This document shows, piece after piece, positions 48,067 to 56,532 of a stretch of DNA of 64,000 nucleotides. The translations under genes and the position numbers were made by a program. The DNA is from Chitinophaga sp. CF118. Its GTDB lineage: Bacteria; Bacteroidota; Bacteroidia; Chitinophagales; Chitinophagaceae. Positions within the stretch are counted from its first letter, which is position 1; the number at the start of each line of letters is the position of its first letter. The notes beneath the pieces were generated by a model, which did not search any database, had not been told where the DNA came from, and worked only from the letters and a program-made list of their open reading frames with translations. The stretch spans positions 62,001-126,000 of the forward strand of contig NZ_FOMK01000001.1 in NCBI RefSeq assembly GCF_900112615.1, read 5' to 3'.

Positions 48067-48867
48067 ATGAAAGTAGAAGTTATTGACCAAAAGCAAGGTA
48101 ATAGGTATGATAAGATCATTAAAGAGAATATGGATGCGGCATTACCTGGTATTATGAAAGATGTACTGAATTTAGAAGTTTCCAACAGCGAAGCAATTCC
48201 TGATAGTATTCAGTACACAAAAGAAAGAAGACCGGATGTGTTAAAAAAAATCACAGACCGGAATAACAATGAGTATGTGCTTCATATAGAATGGCAGTCT
48301 CAAAATGATAAAAATATGGCGTATCGTATGGCAGAATATGCGGTGATGTTATATCGTAAATATCGCATACCGGTGGAACAATACGTTATTTTTATAGGTA
48401 AGGGAGGCGTTAAAATGAGCAGTGAGCTTAAACACAAAAACTTACAGTTCAGGTATGAAATTATTGACTTTAAAAAGTTTGATTATAAACTTTTTCTGCA
48501 TTCAGAAAAACCTGCAATAAAAGTATTTGCAATTTTAGCTAACTTCGAAGAAGATGGTGAAGATAAAGCTGTAGAAAACATTTGCAATGAAATAAGAACT
48601 GCTGATGACAAGGGTTCTACAGGAAATAAGTATTTTAATCAGTTGCGTGTCTTAATGAATATACGAAATACAAACATTAAACTTAAATTTAAAAAAATGC
48701 TGTCAGTTAAAACATTTTACACGAAAGAAACAGATGTACTTTATTTGATTGGGAAAGAAGATACACAAAAAGAAATTGCTACAAATTTGAAAACCCTGGG
48801 AATTGATATTGCATTAATATCTCAGGCAGCAGGTCTGTCTATTGAAGAAATAGAACGACTTAACTAA
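48067..48867 (+). CDS. Rpn/PD-(D/E)XK nuclease-like protein, copy 1
   Basis: A 266-residue protein resembling the Rpn (recombination-promoting nuclease, formerly 'transposase_31-like') family. The likely PD-(D/E)XK core is RRPDVLKKI (Asp) followed by YVLHIEWQSQ (Glu-x-Gln), at about residues 58-80. MAYRMAEYAVMLYRKYR and YEIIDFKKFDYKLFL are further conserved helices and strands. The C-terminus ends in a short helical segment (IALISQAAGLSIEEIERL) as in family members that finish with a helix-turn-helix-like tail. It is the first of two tandem paralogues that share coding sequence and 70 bp of upstream DNA. Confidence 0.78.
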   Translation: MKVEVIDQKQGNRYDKIIKENMDAALPGIMKDVLNLEVSNSEAIPDSIQYTKERRPDVLKKITDRNNNEYVLHIEWQSQNDKNMAYRMAEYAVMLYRKYRIPVEQYVIFIGKGGVKMSSELKHKNLQFRYEIIDFKKFDYKLFLHSEKPAIKVFAILANFEEDGEDKAVENICNEIRTADDKGSTGNKYFNQLRVLMNIRNTNIKLKFKKMLSVKTFYTKETDVLYLIGKEDTQKEIATNLKTLGIDIALISQAAGLSIEEIERLN

Positions 48868-49006
48868 CCAGATTTAAAGCGTAATTATCAAAAGAACTAT
48901 TTCCGCTTTGACAAGTTAAGATTTTAAAAAAAATAGTTACCCAATCATTATTATTCTCCCCTGCTAAAACTTGAGGTACTTATTTATTAATCATTTATTC
49001 AATTAA

Positions 49007-49885
49007 ATGAAAGAAGAAGTTATTGACCAAAAGCAAGGTAATGGGTATGATAAAATCATTAAGGAGAATATGGATGCGGCATTACCTGCTATCATGGAAA
49101 ATGTATTGAGTCTGGATATTTCTGAAAGCATAGAAATTCCTGATGATATTCAATACACGAAAGAAAGAAAACCGGATGTGTTAAAAAAAATCACAGACCG
49201 GAATAATAATGAGTATGTGCTGCATATAGAATGGCAGTCTCAGAATGATAAAAACATGGTGTATCGCATGGCAGAATATGCGGTGATGTTATATCGTAAA
49301 TATCGCTTGCCTGTAAAGCAATATGTCATTTTCGTTGGTAACAATGGTGTTAAAATGATCACTGAGATTAAACACGAAAATCTAAAATTCAGGTATAAAA
49401 TAATTGACTTTAAAAAGTTTGATTATAAACTTTTTTTGAACGCTGAAGATCCTGCAATAAAAGTATTTGCTATTTTAGGTAACTTTGAAAAGGATGGTGA
49501 TGAGAAGGCGGTAGAGAATATTTATAATGAAGTAAGAAGGGCTGATACTGAGGGTTTAACAGGAAAAAAGCATTATAATCAGCTGCGTGTTTTAGTGCAA
49601 TTACGTAATGAAAAAATTAACTTAAAATTCAACAATATGATATCGACAAGTTCATTTTACAAGGTGGAAAAAGATGCACATTATTTGATAGGTAAAGAAC
49701 AGGGATTAGAGGAAGGTAAAGGGATCGGAATAGAACAGGGAATAGAAAAAGGTAAAGAAGAAGAAAAAAGAGAAACAGCTATAAGAATGAAAAATCTTGG
49801 ATTTGAAGCAGAATCAATTGCTAAGTCATTAAACATTTCTGTTAGAAACGTAAAGAAACTTCAAAGCGAAATAAAAGATCAATAA
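49007..49885 (+). CDS. Rpn/PD-(D/E)XK nuclease-like protein, copy 2
   Basis: A 292-residue paralogue of the preceding gene, with the same core (KKPDVLKKI-type Asp and YVLHIEWQSQ) and most of the same sequence to about residue 235. It differs at the C-terminus, where a Gly/Glu/Lys-rich low-complexity stretch of repeated GxExG units (about residues 236-255) precedes a helical end (IAKSLNISVRNVKKLQSEI). Such charged spacers are typical of Rpn-type proteins. Copy 1 seems to have lost or replaced this spacer. The upstream 70 bp closely match those of copy 1. Confidence 0.8.
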   Translation: MKEEVIDQKQGNGYDKIIKENMDAALPAIMENVLSLDISESIEIPDDIQYTKERKPDVLKKITDRNNNEYVLHIEWQSQNDKNMVYRMAEYAVMLYRKYRLPVKQYVIFVGNNGVKMITEIKHENLKFRYKIIDFKKFDYKLFLNAEDPAIKVFAILGNFEKDGDEKAVENIYNEVRRADTEGLTGKKHYNQLRVLVQLRNEKINLKFNNMISTSSFYKVEKDAHYLIGKEQGLEEGKGIGIEQGIEKGKEEEKRETAIRMKNLGFEAESIAKSLNISVRNVKKLQSEIKDQ

Positions 49886-49902
49886 ATAGAAACCCTTTAA
49901 AG

Positions 49903-50085
49903 ATGAATCAAACGTATTGCATAGAAGATTATTTATCCTTTGATGATGGATACCTTAATGCCCAAATAAAAATGGTAAAAAAAATGAAAGAACTCCCTCT
50001 TATCAATTACTTACAGTTATTTGGAACTTATTCAAATGTTGGGTTAAATGGGGGGCCACTTAACCCAACACTGAAATCTGGTTAA
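49903..50085 (+). CDS. Doubtful 60-codon open reading frame after the Rpn pair
   Basis: An unrecognised frame starting 18 bp after the Rpn copy 2 stop (MNQTYCIEDYLSFDDGYLNA...). Its last third falls inside an inverted repeat (50037-50070), so at least the 3' part may be a transcription stop, not coding sequence. It could be a fragment of a larger lost gene. Confidence 0.25.
   Translation: MNQTYCIEDYLSFDDGYLNAQIKMVKKMKELPLINYLQLFGTYSNVGLNGGPLNPTLKSG
50037..50070. terminator. 11-bp inverted repeat between convergent genes
   Basis: TGTTGGGTTAA (50037-50047) and TTAACCCAACA (50060-50070) are perfect complements around a 12-base loop. There is no T-run on either side. It lies between the Rpn genes and the convergent channel gene ending at 50098, where a bidirectional stop would be expected. 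Confidence 0.45.
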
Positions 50086-50097
50086 ACTGAAATACCA

Positions 50098-51795
50098 CTA
50101 TTTTTTAAGCAACTGTTTTCCTTTTACAATCATTTTATACCCACTTCTTTTTACTGATATCGCACGCTGATATCCCTCCCCTCCACTACGCTGTTTTCCG
50201 TAAGCAGCAAGGACCAGCCGGGCTGTCAGCACTCCTATCACCTTTTTATCACTCTTTTCTACAACAGGTAAGGAGTCAACATTATATCGATCCATTAAAG
50301 CAGCAGCTACACTTAATTTACTATCGGGATATACATATACCTCTGGCACTCCTTCTACGGTAACGGTCTTATCCATTGCCTCTTCTGCCCTGATTCCCTG
50401 TAGTATATCAGGAGAATAAGCATCCGGTGTTGTGACCCCGCGACGTTGAATTTTCTCTGTCATGATACTGCTTTTCATCAGGAAAAATGAAACGAAATAA
50501 GAAGCGGTACATGCACCGAGTAATGGTAATAGGCCATGAGGTTGCATAGTTGTTTCAAATGCAAATACAATAGATGTGAGCAATGCTCTTGCAGCACCTG
50601 CAAACATCGCGGCCATGCCTATCAATGCGCAGGTTGGCAGATTGATATCACTATGAGGAAACACTGTTAATACCAGCATTCCCAGACCTACGCCCGTTGC
50701 TCCGCCAATGGTGAGTAATGGTGCCAGTGTACCTCCTGAAGTACCACTGCCTAAAGAAACAGACCAGGAAATAAATTTGAGGATACATAATCCGATGACT
50801 ATCTGCAATGATAAATTACCACTCAGCAATTGCGAGATGTTACTATATCCTACACCAAGTGTATAGGGTGCAAAATATCCGACTACGCCTACGGCAATAG
50901 CTCCTATGGCTGGCCACCACATCCAGTGAATCGGTAATTTCTCAAACAGGTCTTCTATAAAATAAATGCTTTTGGAGATGAAAGCTGCTATTACACCAGT
51001 TACGGCTCCCAGTAAAATATACCACATCATTGCCTGGGAAGTGGCAGCAGGAATTACCGGCATTTCAAAGACCGGTGCTGTACTGAAAAGCATGAAATGC
51101 ATAGCAGTTCCGGTAGCGCATGCCAGTGCTACGGGAATGATAGAACGGGGTGAAAACTCAAACAATAATAATTCTATGGCTAATAATACAGCGGCTACCG
51201 GTGTGCCGAAAATAGCGGCCATACCGGCGGTAGCTCCTGCTGTCAGCATGATTTTCCGTTCATTGGGGGTAATATTCATGATCTGCCCTGCCAGTGAACC
51301 TAATGCACCACCTGTAGCGATAATAGGGCCTTCTGCTCCAAACGGGCCACCTGTGCCTATTGCAAAGGCTGCGGAGACAGGTTTCAACCAGGTAATAATC
51401 GGTTTGATCTTGCTGTCATTCGTTAGTACCTGTTCCATCGCTTCGGGGATACCGTGCCCTCTGATGGCGGCAGAACCTAGCTTTGCCATCACTCCCACAA
51501 TAAGACCTCCAATTACAGGTACTATTATTACCCAGATGCCTAATGTATTATGCGCTGGACTGCTTTCCTCAAAAGAAAAACGCCCGTAAAAAGATAAATT
51601 GGTAATTAAACTGATCAATGCTACCAGTCCTTTGGCTACAAAACCAATCACGATTGCATTAAAAACTGTCTGAATACTCAGAAAGAATACCCGCTTTGAA
51701 ACTACCGGCCCTTCCGGTTCGAGATAAGCATCTATACTAAGATCTAATGATGGCGCAACAGGAACAGACCGATCACTGTTTTCTTTAAACCGCAT
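50098..51795 (-). CDS. ClC-family chloride channel/transporter with C-terminal CBS domains
   Basis: A 565-residue membrane protein of the ClC family, which moves Cl- (or F-) passively or against H+. The selectivity and gating segments are visible: LGSAAIRGHGIPE (about 106-118), GTGGPFGAEGPII (gating Glu E155) and SGTSGGTLAPLLTIGG. About ten to twelve hydrophobic spans fill residues 35-440. The C-terminal part (about 450-550) has paired CBS-type segments (VYPDSKLSVAAALMDRYNVDSLPVV; KKVIGVLTARLVLAAY) that usually bind adenine nucleotides. The first motif departs from the common GSGIPE. The gene is divergent from a Crp/Fnr regulator with 92 bp between starts. Confidence 0.93.
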   Translation of the reverse strand: MRFKENSDRSVPVAPSLDLSIDAYLEPEGPVVSKRVFFLSIQTVFNAIVIGFVAKGLVALISLITNLSFYGRFSFEESSPAHNTLGIWVIIVPVIGGLIVGVMAKLGSAAIRGHGIPEAMEQVLTNDSKIKPIITWLKPVSAAFAIGTGGPFGAEGPIIATGGALGSLAGQIMNITPNERKIMLTAGATAGMAAIFGTPVAAVLLAIELLLFEFSPRSIIPVALACATGTAMHFMLFSTAPVFEMPVIPAATSQAMMWYILLGAVTGVIAAFISKSIYFIEDLFEKLPIHWMWWPAIGAIAVGVVGYFAPYTLGVGYSNISQLLSGNLSLQIVIGLCILKFISWSVSLGSGTSGGTLAPLLTIGGATGVGLGMLVLTVFPHSDINLPTCALIGMAAMFAGAARALLTSIVFAFETTMQPHGLLPLLGACTASYFVSFFLMKSSIMTEKIQRRGVTTPDAYSPDILQGIRAEEAMDKTVTVEGVPEVYVYPDSKLSVAAALMDRYNVDSLPVVEKSDKKVIGVLTARLVLAAYGKQRSGGEGYQRAISVKRSGYKMIVKGKQLLKK

Positions 51796-51812
51796 GAGTT
51801 GTTAATTTTCCA

Positions 51813-51861
51813 CAAAAGTATTACATAAACAATACTTTTAAGAACATTTTTTATATTTTTG
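51813..51861. promoter_or_regulatory. Divergent promoter region with a perfect 26-bp palindrome (Crp/Fnr operator candidate)
   Basis: AAAAGTATT and AATACTTTT are perfect 9-bp inverted arms separated by 8 bp (51814-51839). The left arm overlaps a minus-strand TACTTTTG (51813-51820), which fits TAnnTTTG as the -7 element of the channel gene. On the plus strand TATTTTTG (51854-51861) fits the -7 of the regulator gene, whose ATG is at 51888. Binding of the regulator here would affect both genes (inference). Confidence 0.65.
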
Positions 51862-51887
51862 CTCAATAAACATTGCACAGACAATAT

Positions 51888-52562
51888 ATGAACCATAATC
51901 ATGGTGATTGCTTTTTATGCCGGTACAGCCTGCCGGAGTGGTTCACAGCCATCAGTACAAATGCCAGGCTGGTCAGCTTTAAAAAGGGACAATCCATCTT
52001 TACAGAAGGAGATGTTGTAACAGGGTTTTACTTTCTGCATACAGGTAAGGTGAAAATTCATAAACAATGGGGGGAGGATAAAGACCTGATTATAAAATTT
52101 GCCGGAGCTGGAGATGTACTGGGACATAGAGGGATGGGCACCAATCAGTTCTATCCCGTGTCTGCTACAGCATTGGAAAATATCACTGCCTGCTTTGTTA
52201 CACCAGAGTTTCTTAAAACTACCCTGAAGGTTAATAATGAACTGACTTACCAGCTGATGCTTTACTATGCCAATGAATTACAGGAAGCAGAGAAAGGCAT
52301 CCGGAATATGGTGCATATGGATGTAAAGAGCCGTATTGCAGATTCTTTACTGAAAATAGCCTCCCTGTTCGGAATAAATGATCAAGGTGAAATTAACAGT
52401 ACACTTACACGGCAGGATATTGCTTCTTTTGTGGGTACAACATATGAAACCTTATTCAAGCTCATGAATGAAATGATTCATGAAGGAGTTATTGAATCAT
52501 CAGGGAAAAATATCCGGATACTGGATAAAAAGAAACTGAACTCATTTATCAAAAATGGATAA
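51888..52562 (+). CDS. Crp/Fnr-family transcriptional regulator
   Basis: A 224-residue regulator with an N-terminal cyclic-nucleotide-binding-type sensor domain (KKGQSIFTEGDVVTGFYFLHTGKVKIHK at about 33-60; GAGDVLGHRGM) and a C-terminal winged helix (STLTRQDIASFVGTTYETLFKLMNEMIHEGVI). The N-terminus has a CxxC pair (GDCFLC) but not the four-Cys set of an iron-sulfur Fnr; the ligand is unknown. A TTG five codons upstream is possible but the ATG at 51888 sits well placed after a -7 element. Divergent from the ClC gene, which it probably regulates. Confidence 0.9.
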   Translation: MNHNHGDCFLCRYSLPEWFTAISTNARLVSFKKGQSIFTEGDVVTGFYFLHTGKVKIHKQWGEDKDLIIKFAGAGDVLGHRGMGTNQFYPVSATALENITACFVTPEFLKTTLKVNNELTYQLMLYYANELQEAEKGIRNMVHMDVKSRIADSLLKIASLFGINDQGEINSTLTRQDIASFVGTTYETLFKLMNEMIHEGVIESSGKNIRILDKKKLNSFIKNG

Positions 52563-52581
52563 TCCCTGAAGCTGTTCAATA

Positions 52582-52617
52582 AAAAAGCCGCTCCAATATT
52601 TTTGAAACGGCCTTTTT
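52582..52617. terminator. Bidirectional terminator between the Crp/Fnr and permease genes
   Basis: AAAAAGCCG (52582-52590) pairs with CGGCCTTTTT (52608-52617) with one bulged C, giving T-runs on both strands. It lies between two convergent stops. Confidence 0.75.
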
Positions 52618-52640
52618 CGAATGTATTGCTATTAAACTTA

Positions 52641-55055
52641 TTATTCCGATTTCAGGCTCTTTATAGGATTTGCCAGTGCTGCTTTGATCGTCTGGAAACT
52701 GACAGTAATAAGGGTGATGGCAATGGCAAAGAATGCGGCCAGCACAAATACCCACCAGCTGATATTTATGCGGTATGCAAAATCCTGTAACCACCTGTTC
52801 ATAATGAACCATGCTAATGGTGAACCTATAATCAATGCTATCATTACCAGTTTTAAAAATTCTCTGGATAACAGTGTTACAATACCGCTCACTGTAGCTC
52901 CCAATACCTTGCGGATTCCAATCTCTTTAGTTCTTTGCTCAGCGGCATAAGTCACCAGCCCAAACAGTCCCAGGCAGGCTATGAGAATAGCAAAAAAAGC
53001 AAATGACAAGAACAGTTTACCGGTACGCTGCTCTGCATTATACAACCTGTTAAAATCATCGTCCAGGAATGAATATACGAATGGCTGGCCTGCCATCCCA
53101 TCCATACCATGAAAAGCACTTTCTATTTGTTTAACAGTGGCTCCAATATTTTTTGTTGAGATCCTGAATGCCATGGTAGACCTTACTTCGGATAATCTGA
53201 ATACTACTGGTGGTATGATATTTCTCAGAGAACCTGCATTAAAATCTTTCACTATCCCGATCACATTTAATGCCTGTCCGCCACTATATAATGTTTTACT
53301 CAACGGGTCTTTTCCAAATCCTAATAAACGGGCTGCGGTTTCATTCATAACAATTGCCTGTGTATCTGTAGGCATCTTCGGCGAGAAATTCCTTCCTTTA
53401 GCCATTTCCATACCCAGTGTGGGTATATAATCAGCATCAACACTCCATTCTGTTAATCCTAACACCTGCCCTTCACTCTGGGCTGCATCTTTGGAGTAAA
53501 TGCCAGTATTCAGATCCATTGCTGTGGGAAGAGCGCCCGCCATTGTTCCAGCCTCTACGCCTTTGATCTGCAATACTTCACTTTTAAATGTCTGTGCATG
53601 CGTCCATAGAGATTTAATATTACCTAACACGAGTACCTGTTCTCTTTTATAACCCAGGTTTTTGTTCCTTATATAATTCAGCTGACTGTAGATAACAAGC
53701 GTACCTACTATCAATACAATCGCCGTTGCAAACTGGAACACTACTAAACTATTCCTGAGCCATCCCCCCTTAAAACCTGTGGCAATCTTACCTTTCAAAA
53801 CTTTCACGGGCTCAAAGGAAGAGAGGAAAAATGCAGGATAACTACCTGCCAGTAAACCTACTGTGATAGCTGCAAGCACTAATGAAGCAAATATCCAATT
53901 TGCGGCAAACAGATTCAACACCATTTGTTTTCCAGCCAGCTCATTCAGAAAAGGCAATAACAGTATTGCTATAAAAACTGCCAATACCAATGCAATGATA
54001 CTGGTTAATACAGATTCTGTGAGGAATTGAGAGATAAGATTTGAACGTTGTGAACCCAGTACTTTACGCACTCCTACTTCTTTAGATCTTCCTGCAGAAC
54101 GCGCAGTGGAGAGATTCATAAAGTTAACACATGCAATCAGTAAGATGATAACAGCGATCACAATAAAACTATACACATACTGAATATTTCCGGAAGGTTC
54201 CTGTTCATTTGTAAGCGTTGAATACAAATGAATTTTAGTAAGAGGAATGACATCATATCTGAAATGCCCGCCTTTCTTTTCCAGATCACTGATACTGCTT
54301 CCTACCATCTTTATGAGCGATGGCTCCATATATTTTTTAGTGACCTGCTTCAGATAGGTTTCAAGCATATGCTTATCTGTAGCGGGCTTTGTCAATATGT
54401 ACGTAGTAAAATTATCCGTCATCCAGTTGTTATCACGACTCTCTTCCAGTCCGACCATTGCCTTAATGAAGTTCATATGGATATGCGAACGGGAAGGCAT
54501 ATCTTTTATCACACCGGTAATTGTATAAGTATCGGTATTACCTACCTGTAATGTTTTACCGAGTACATCTGTGCTGTTAAAGTATTTCTTTGCCATACTT
54601 TCCGATATTACCATCGTATTGGCCAGCGTTAATGCAGTTTTTGGATTACCCACAATCATTGGTAAGGTAAACACATCAAACAAGGTAGAATCTGCAAAGG
54701 TAGCATTGTGCTCTATCAGTGTTTCATTTCCTTTTTTTACCAACATATCTCCTATACCGGTGATACGGGCAGATCTCTCCACCTGTGGATAATCATTTAC
54801 CAACACAGATCCCAGTTGGGCAGGCACTGTCCTTTCTTTAAAAACACTCCCGTTCACGAGAAAATCTGCATTAATCCGGTAGATCCGGTCGGCCTTTTCG
54901 TTATATTTATCATAACTCAGTTCATCTGCTACAAACAATGTAATCAGCAAACATATAGCTAACCCTATTGCCAGACCAAAGATGTTTATGGCAGAGAAAA
55001 CTTTGTTATTCCAAAGGTTCCTTAAAGCGATCTTAAAGTAGTTTCTGAACATCAA
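52641..55055 (-). CDS. MacB/FtsX-type ABC transporter permease
   Basis: An 804-residue permease with the duplicated MacB-periplasmic-domain plus FtsX architecture common in Bacteroidota. It starts FRNYFKIALRNLWNNKVFSAINIFGLAIGLAICLLITLFV (first span), followed by a periplasmic domain, three spans near residues 285-400 (SFIVIAVIILLIACVNFMNLSTARSAGRSKEVGVRKVLG), another span near 430, a second periplasmic domain and three C-terminal spans with KEIGIRKVLGATVSGIVTLLSREF. Such proteins act as mechanotransmission transporters with a separate ATPase; none is encoded here, so the partner is elsewhere. Either of the first two Met codons could be the start. Confidence 0.93.
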   Translation of the reverse strand: MMFRNYFKIALRNLWNNKVFSAINIFGLAIGLAICLLITLFVADELSYDKYNEKADRIYRINADFLVNGSVFKERTVPAQLGSVLVNDYPQVERSARITGIGDMLVKKGNETLIEHNATFADSTLFDVFTLPMIVGNPKTALTLANTMVISESMAKKYFNSTDVLGKTLQVGNTDTYTITGVIKDMPSRSHIHMNFIKAMVGLEESRDNNWMTDNFTTYILTKPATDKHMLETYLKQVTKKYMEPSLIKMVGSSISDLEKKGGHFRYDVIPLTKIHLYSTLTNEQEPSGNIQYVYSFIVIAVIILLIACVNFMNLSTARSAGRSKEVGVRKVLGSQRSNLISQFLTESVLTSIIALVLAVFIAILLLPFLNELAGKQMVLNLFAANWIFASLVLAAITVGLLAGSYPAFFLSSFEPVKVLKGKIATGFKGGWLRNSLVVFQFATAIVLIVGTLVIYSQLNYIRNKNLGYKREQVLVLGNIKSLWTHAQTFKSEVLQIKGVEAGTMAGALPTAMDLNTGIYSKDAAQSEGQVLGLTEWSVDADYIPTLGMEMAKGRNFSPKMPTDTQAIVMNETAARLLGFGKDPLSKTLYSGGQALNVIGIVKDFNAGSLRNIIPPVVFRLSEVRSTMAFRISTKNIGATVKQIESAFHGMDGMAGQPFVYSFLDDDFNRLYNAEQRTGKLFLSFAFFAILIACLGLFGLVTYAAEQRTKEIGIRKVLGATVSGIVTLLSREFLKLVMIALIIGSPLAWFIMNRWLQDFAYRINISWWVFVLAAFFAIAITLITVSFQTIKAALANPIKSLKSE

Positions 55056-55235
55056 CAGTAAATTTATCCTATTATGATGAACATGTTATCCTAAGAAAGT
55101 GCCAGATTTACATTCACATAATAATCAATACCTTACAATAAAATATATTGTTAAAACTGTCCGTTTTTGATACGCATAGTGTTCGCTTTTGGAATTTTGT
55201 ATTACTTTAAAAGCCAATTTACCGGGACAAATTAT

Positions 55236-56528
55236 ATGCAACTAACAGAAGAACAAGTACTGGCGCTGGCCCCTGACGATTCTTCCCGCAAAGCAGGAAG
55301 GGAATTAAGCGGTCCCTCAAAATGGGTCACCAAAGGTGCGAATGAACAAGCATTATGGGGTGAATGCCAGGGAAGCGGTAGCAAACCCTATCAGACACAG
55401 GTAGATCTGAACGGGATGGCTTTTAAATGCAGTTGCCCCAGCCGCAAATTCCCCTGTAAACATGGTATTGGATTACTAATACTCTACGCAAGGCAACCCG
55501 CTGATTTCACCACCACTGAACCACCTGCATGGGTAAGCGAATGGTTAGGTAAAAGAGAAGAAAAGGATACTAAAAAGAAAGAGAAGCCCACCAATGAAGC
55601 TGCACAAGTTAAAAGACAACAGGCCCGGGAGCAGAGTGTGGAAGATGGACTGGCAGAACTCCTGTTATGGATCAAAGATATTGTTCGTAATGGCCTCATC
55701 GGCATCCCTGAAAAAGATCCATCTTTTTTCATCAATATGACCCGGCGTATGGTTGATGCCAAAGCCCCCGGACTGGCAGGACTTGTGAAGACGGCCAGCA
55801 ATCTTAACTTTTACCGTGAAGGCTGGCAGACAGAGTTTACAGATCTGCTGGTAAGGATGTATTTGCTGATAGCAGGTTATACCAATAAACAATCACCCGC
55901 TTTATTGGAAGATCTGCGCAGTGGTATTGGATTCACACAAAGTCAGGATGAATTACGCGAGCAAAAAGGCATTACTGATATATGGCTGGTATTAGGAAAA
56001 CAAACAGAGGAGGAAGACTCACTCACCGTAGAACGGAACTGGCTATACGGTATCAATTCAAAAAAGTATGCACTGGTATTACAGTTCAGTGCTATGTCAC
56101 AGGCAATGCCACTTAACCTGATACCAGGATTTTTCCTGCAGGCAGAACTGGTGTACTACCCTTCTGCACAACCATTACGGGCGTTGATCAAGAGCCAGGT
56201 AGTAGCAGCCACCATACCTCCCGTTTCAGGTATAAGCAGCTGGCAGGAAGTGGCAGAGTTAGAAACAGCTTACAATAGTGTATTGCCATTCAACACAGCA
56301 AGACCATTCCTTATGCAACAGGTAAGACCAGTGCAATATGAGGGAAGCTGGTGGCTGGCAGATAGCAGCAACAGACTGGTAAAAGTGAAAGAGAGTTTCA
56401 CCGGCATATACCGGTTGATGGCAATCAGTGGTGGTAAACCGTTGGACCTCGCTGTGCTGGGAAGTGAGAATAATTATGAGCCATTGGGAATATTGTGGGG
56501 CAACCAATACATTTTCCTCTCAAACTAA
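55236..56528 (+). CDS. SWIM zinc-finger protein, first gene of the MoxR/VWA operon
   Basis: A 430-residue protein with a SWIM zinc finger near its N-terminus: KCSCPSRKFPCKHGIGLL with C65, C67, C74 and H76, inside a domain beginning AGRELSGPSKWVTKGANEQALWGECQGS. SWIM motifs bind DNA or protein. A Lys/Glu-rich linker (about 108-130) follows, then about 300 residues without a motif I know. The frame opens upstream at 55167, but the ATG at 55236 matches where the homologous region begins. The stop is 4 bp before the next gene. E. coli yehQ is a SWIM gene in a comparable cluster. Confidence 0.88.
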   Translation: MQLTEEQVLALAPDDSSRKAGRELSGPSKWVTKGANEQALWGECQGSGSKPYQTQVDLNGMAFKCSCPSRKFPCKHGIGLLILYARQPADFTTTEPPAWVSEWLGKREEKDTKKKEKPTNEAAQVKRQQAREQSVEDGLAELLLWIKDIVRNGLIGIPEKDPSFFINMTRRMVDAKAPGLAGLVKTASNLNFYREGWQTEFTDLLVRMYLLIAGYTNKQSPALLEDLRSGIGFTQSQDELREQKGITDIWLVLGKQTEEEDSLTVERNWLYGINSKKYALVLQFSAMSQAMPLNLIPGFFLQAELVYYPSAQPLRALIKSQVVAATIPPVSGISSWQEVAELETAYNSVLPFNTARPFLMQQVRPVQYEGSWWLADSSNRLVKVKESFTGIYRLMAISGGKPLDLAVLGSENNYEPLGILWGNQYIFLSN

Positions 56529-56532
56529 TAAC

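Noticed and set aside
56428..56532. Upstream start for the DUF5691 gene inside the SWIM gene
   Set aside because: It would create a 101-bp overlap; the ATG at 56533 is 4 bp after the SWIM stop and starts the recognisable sequence.
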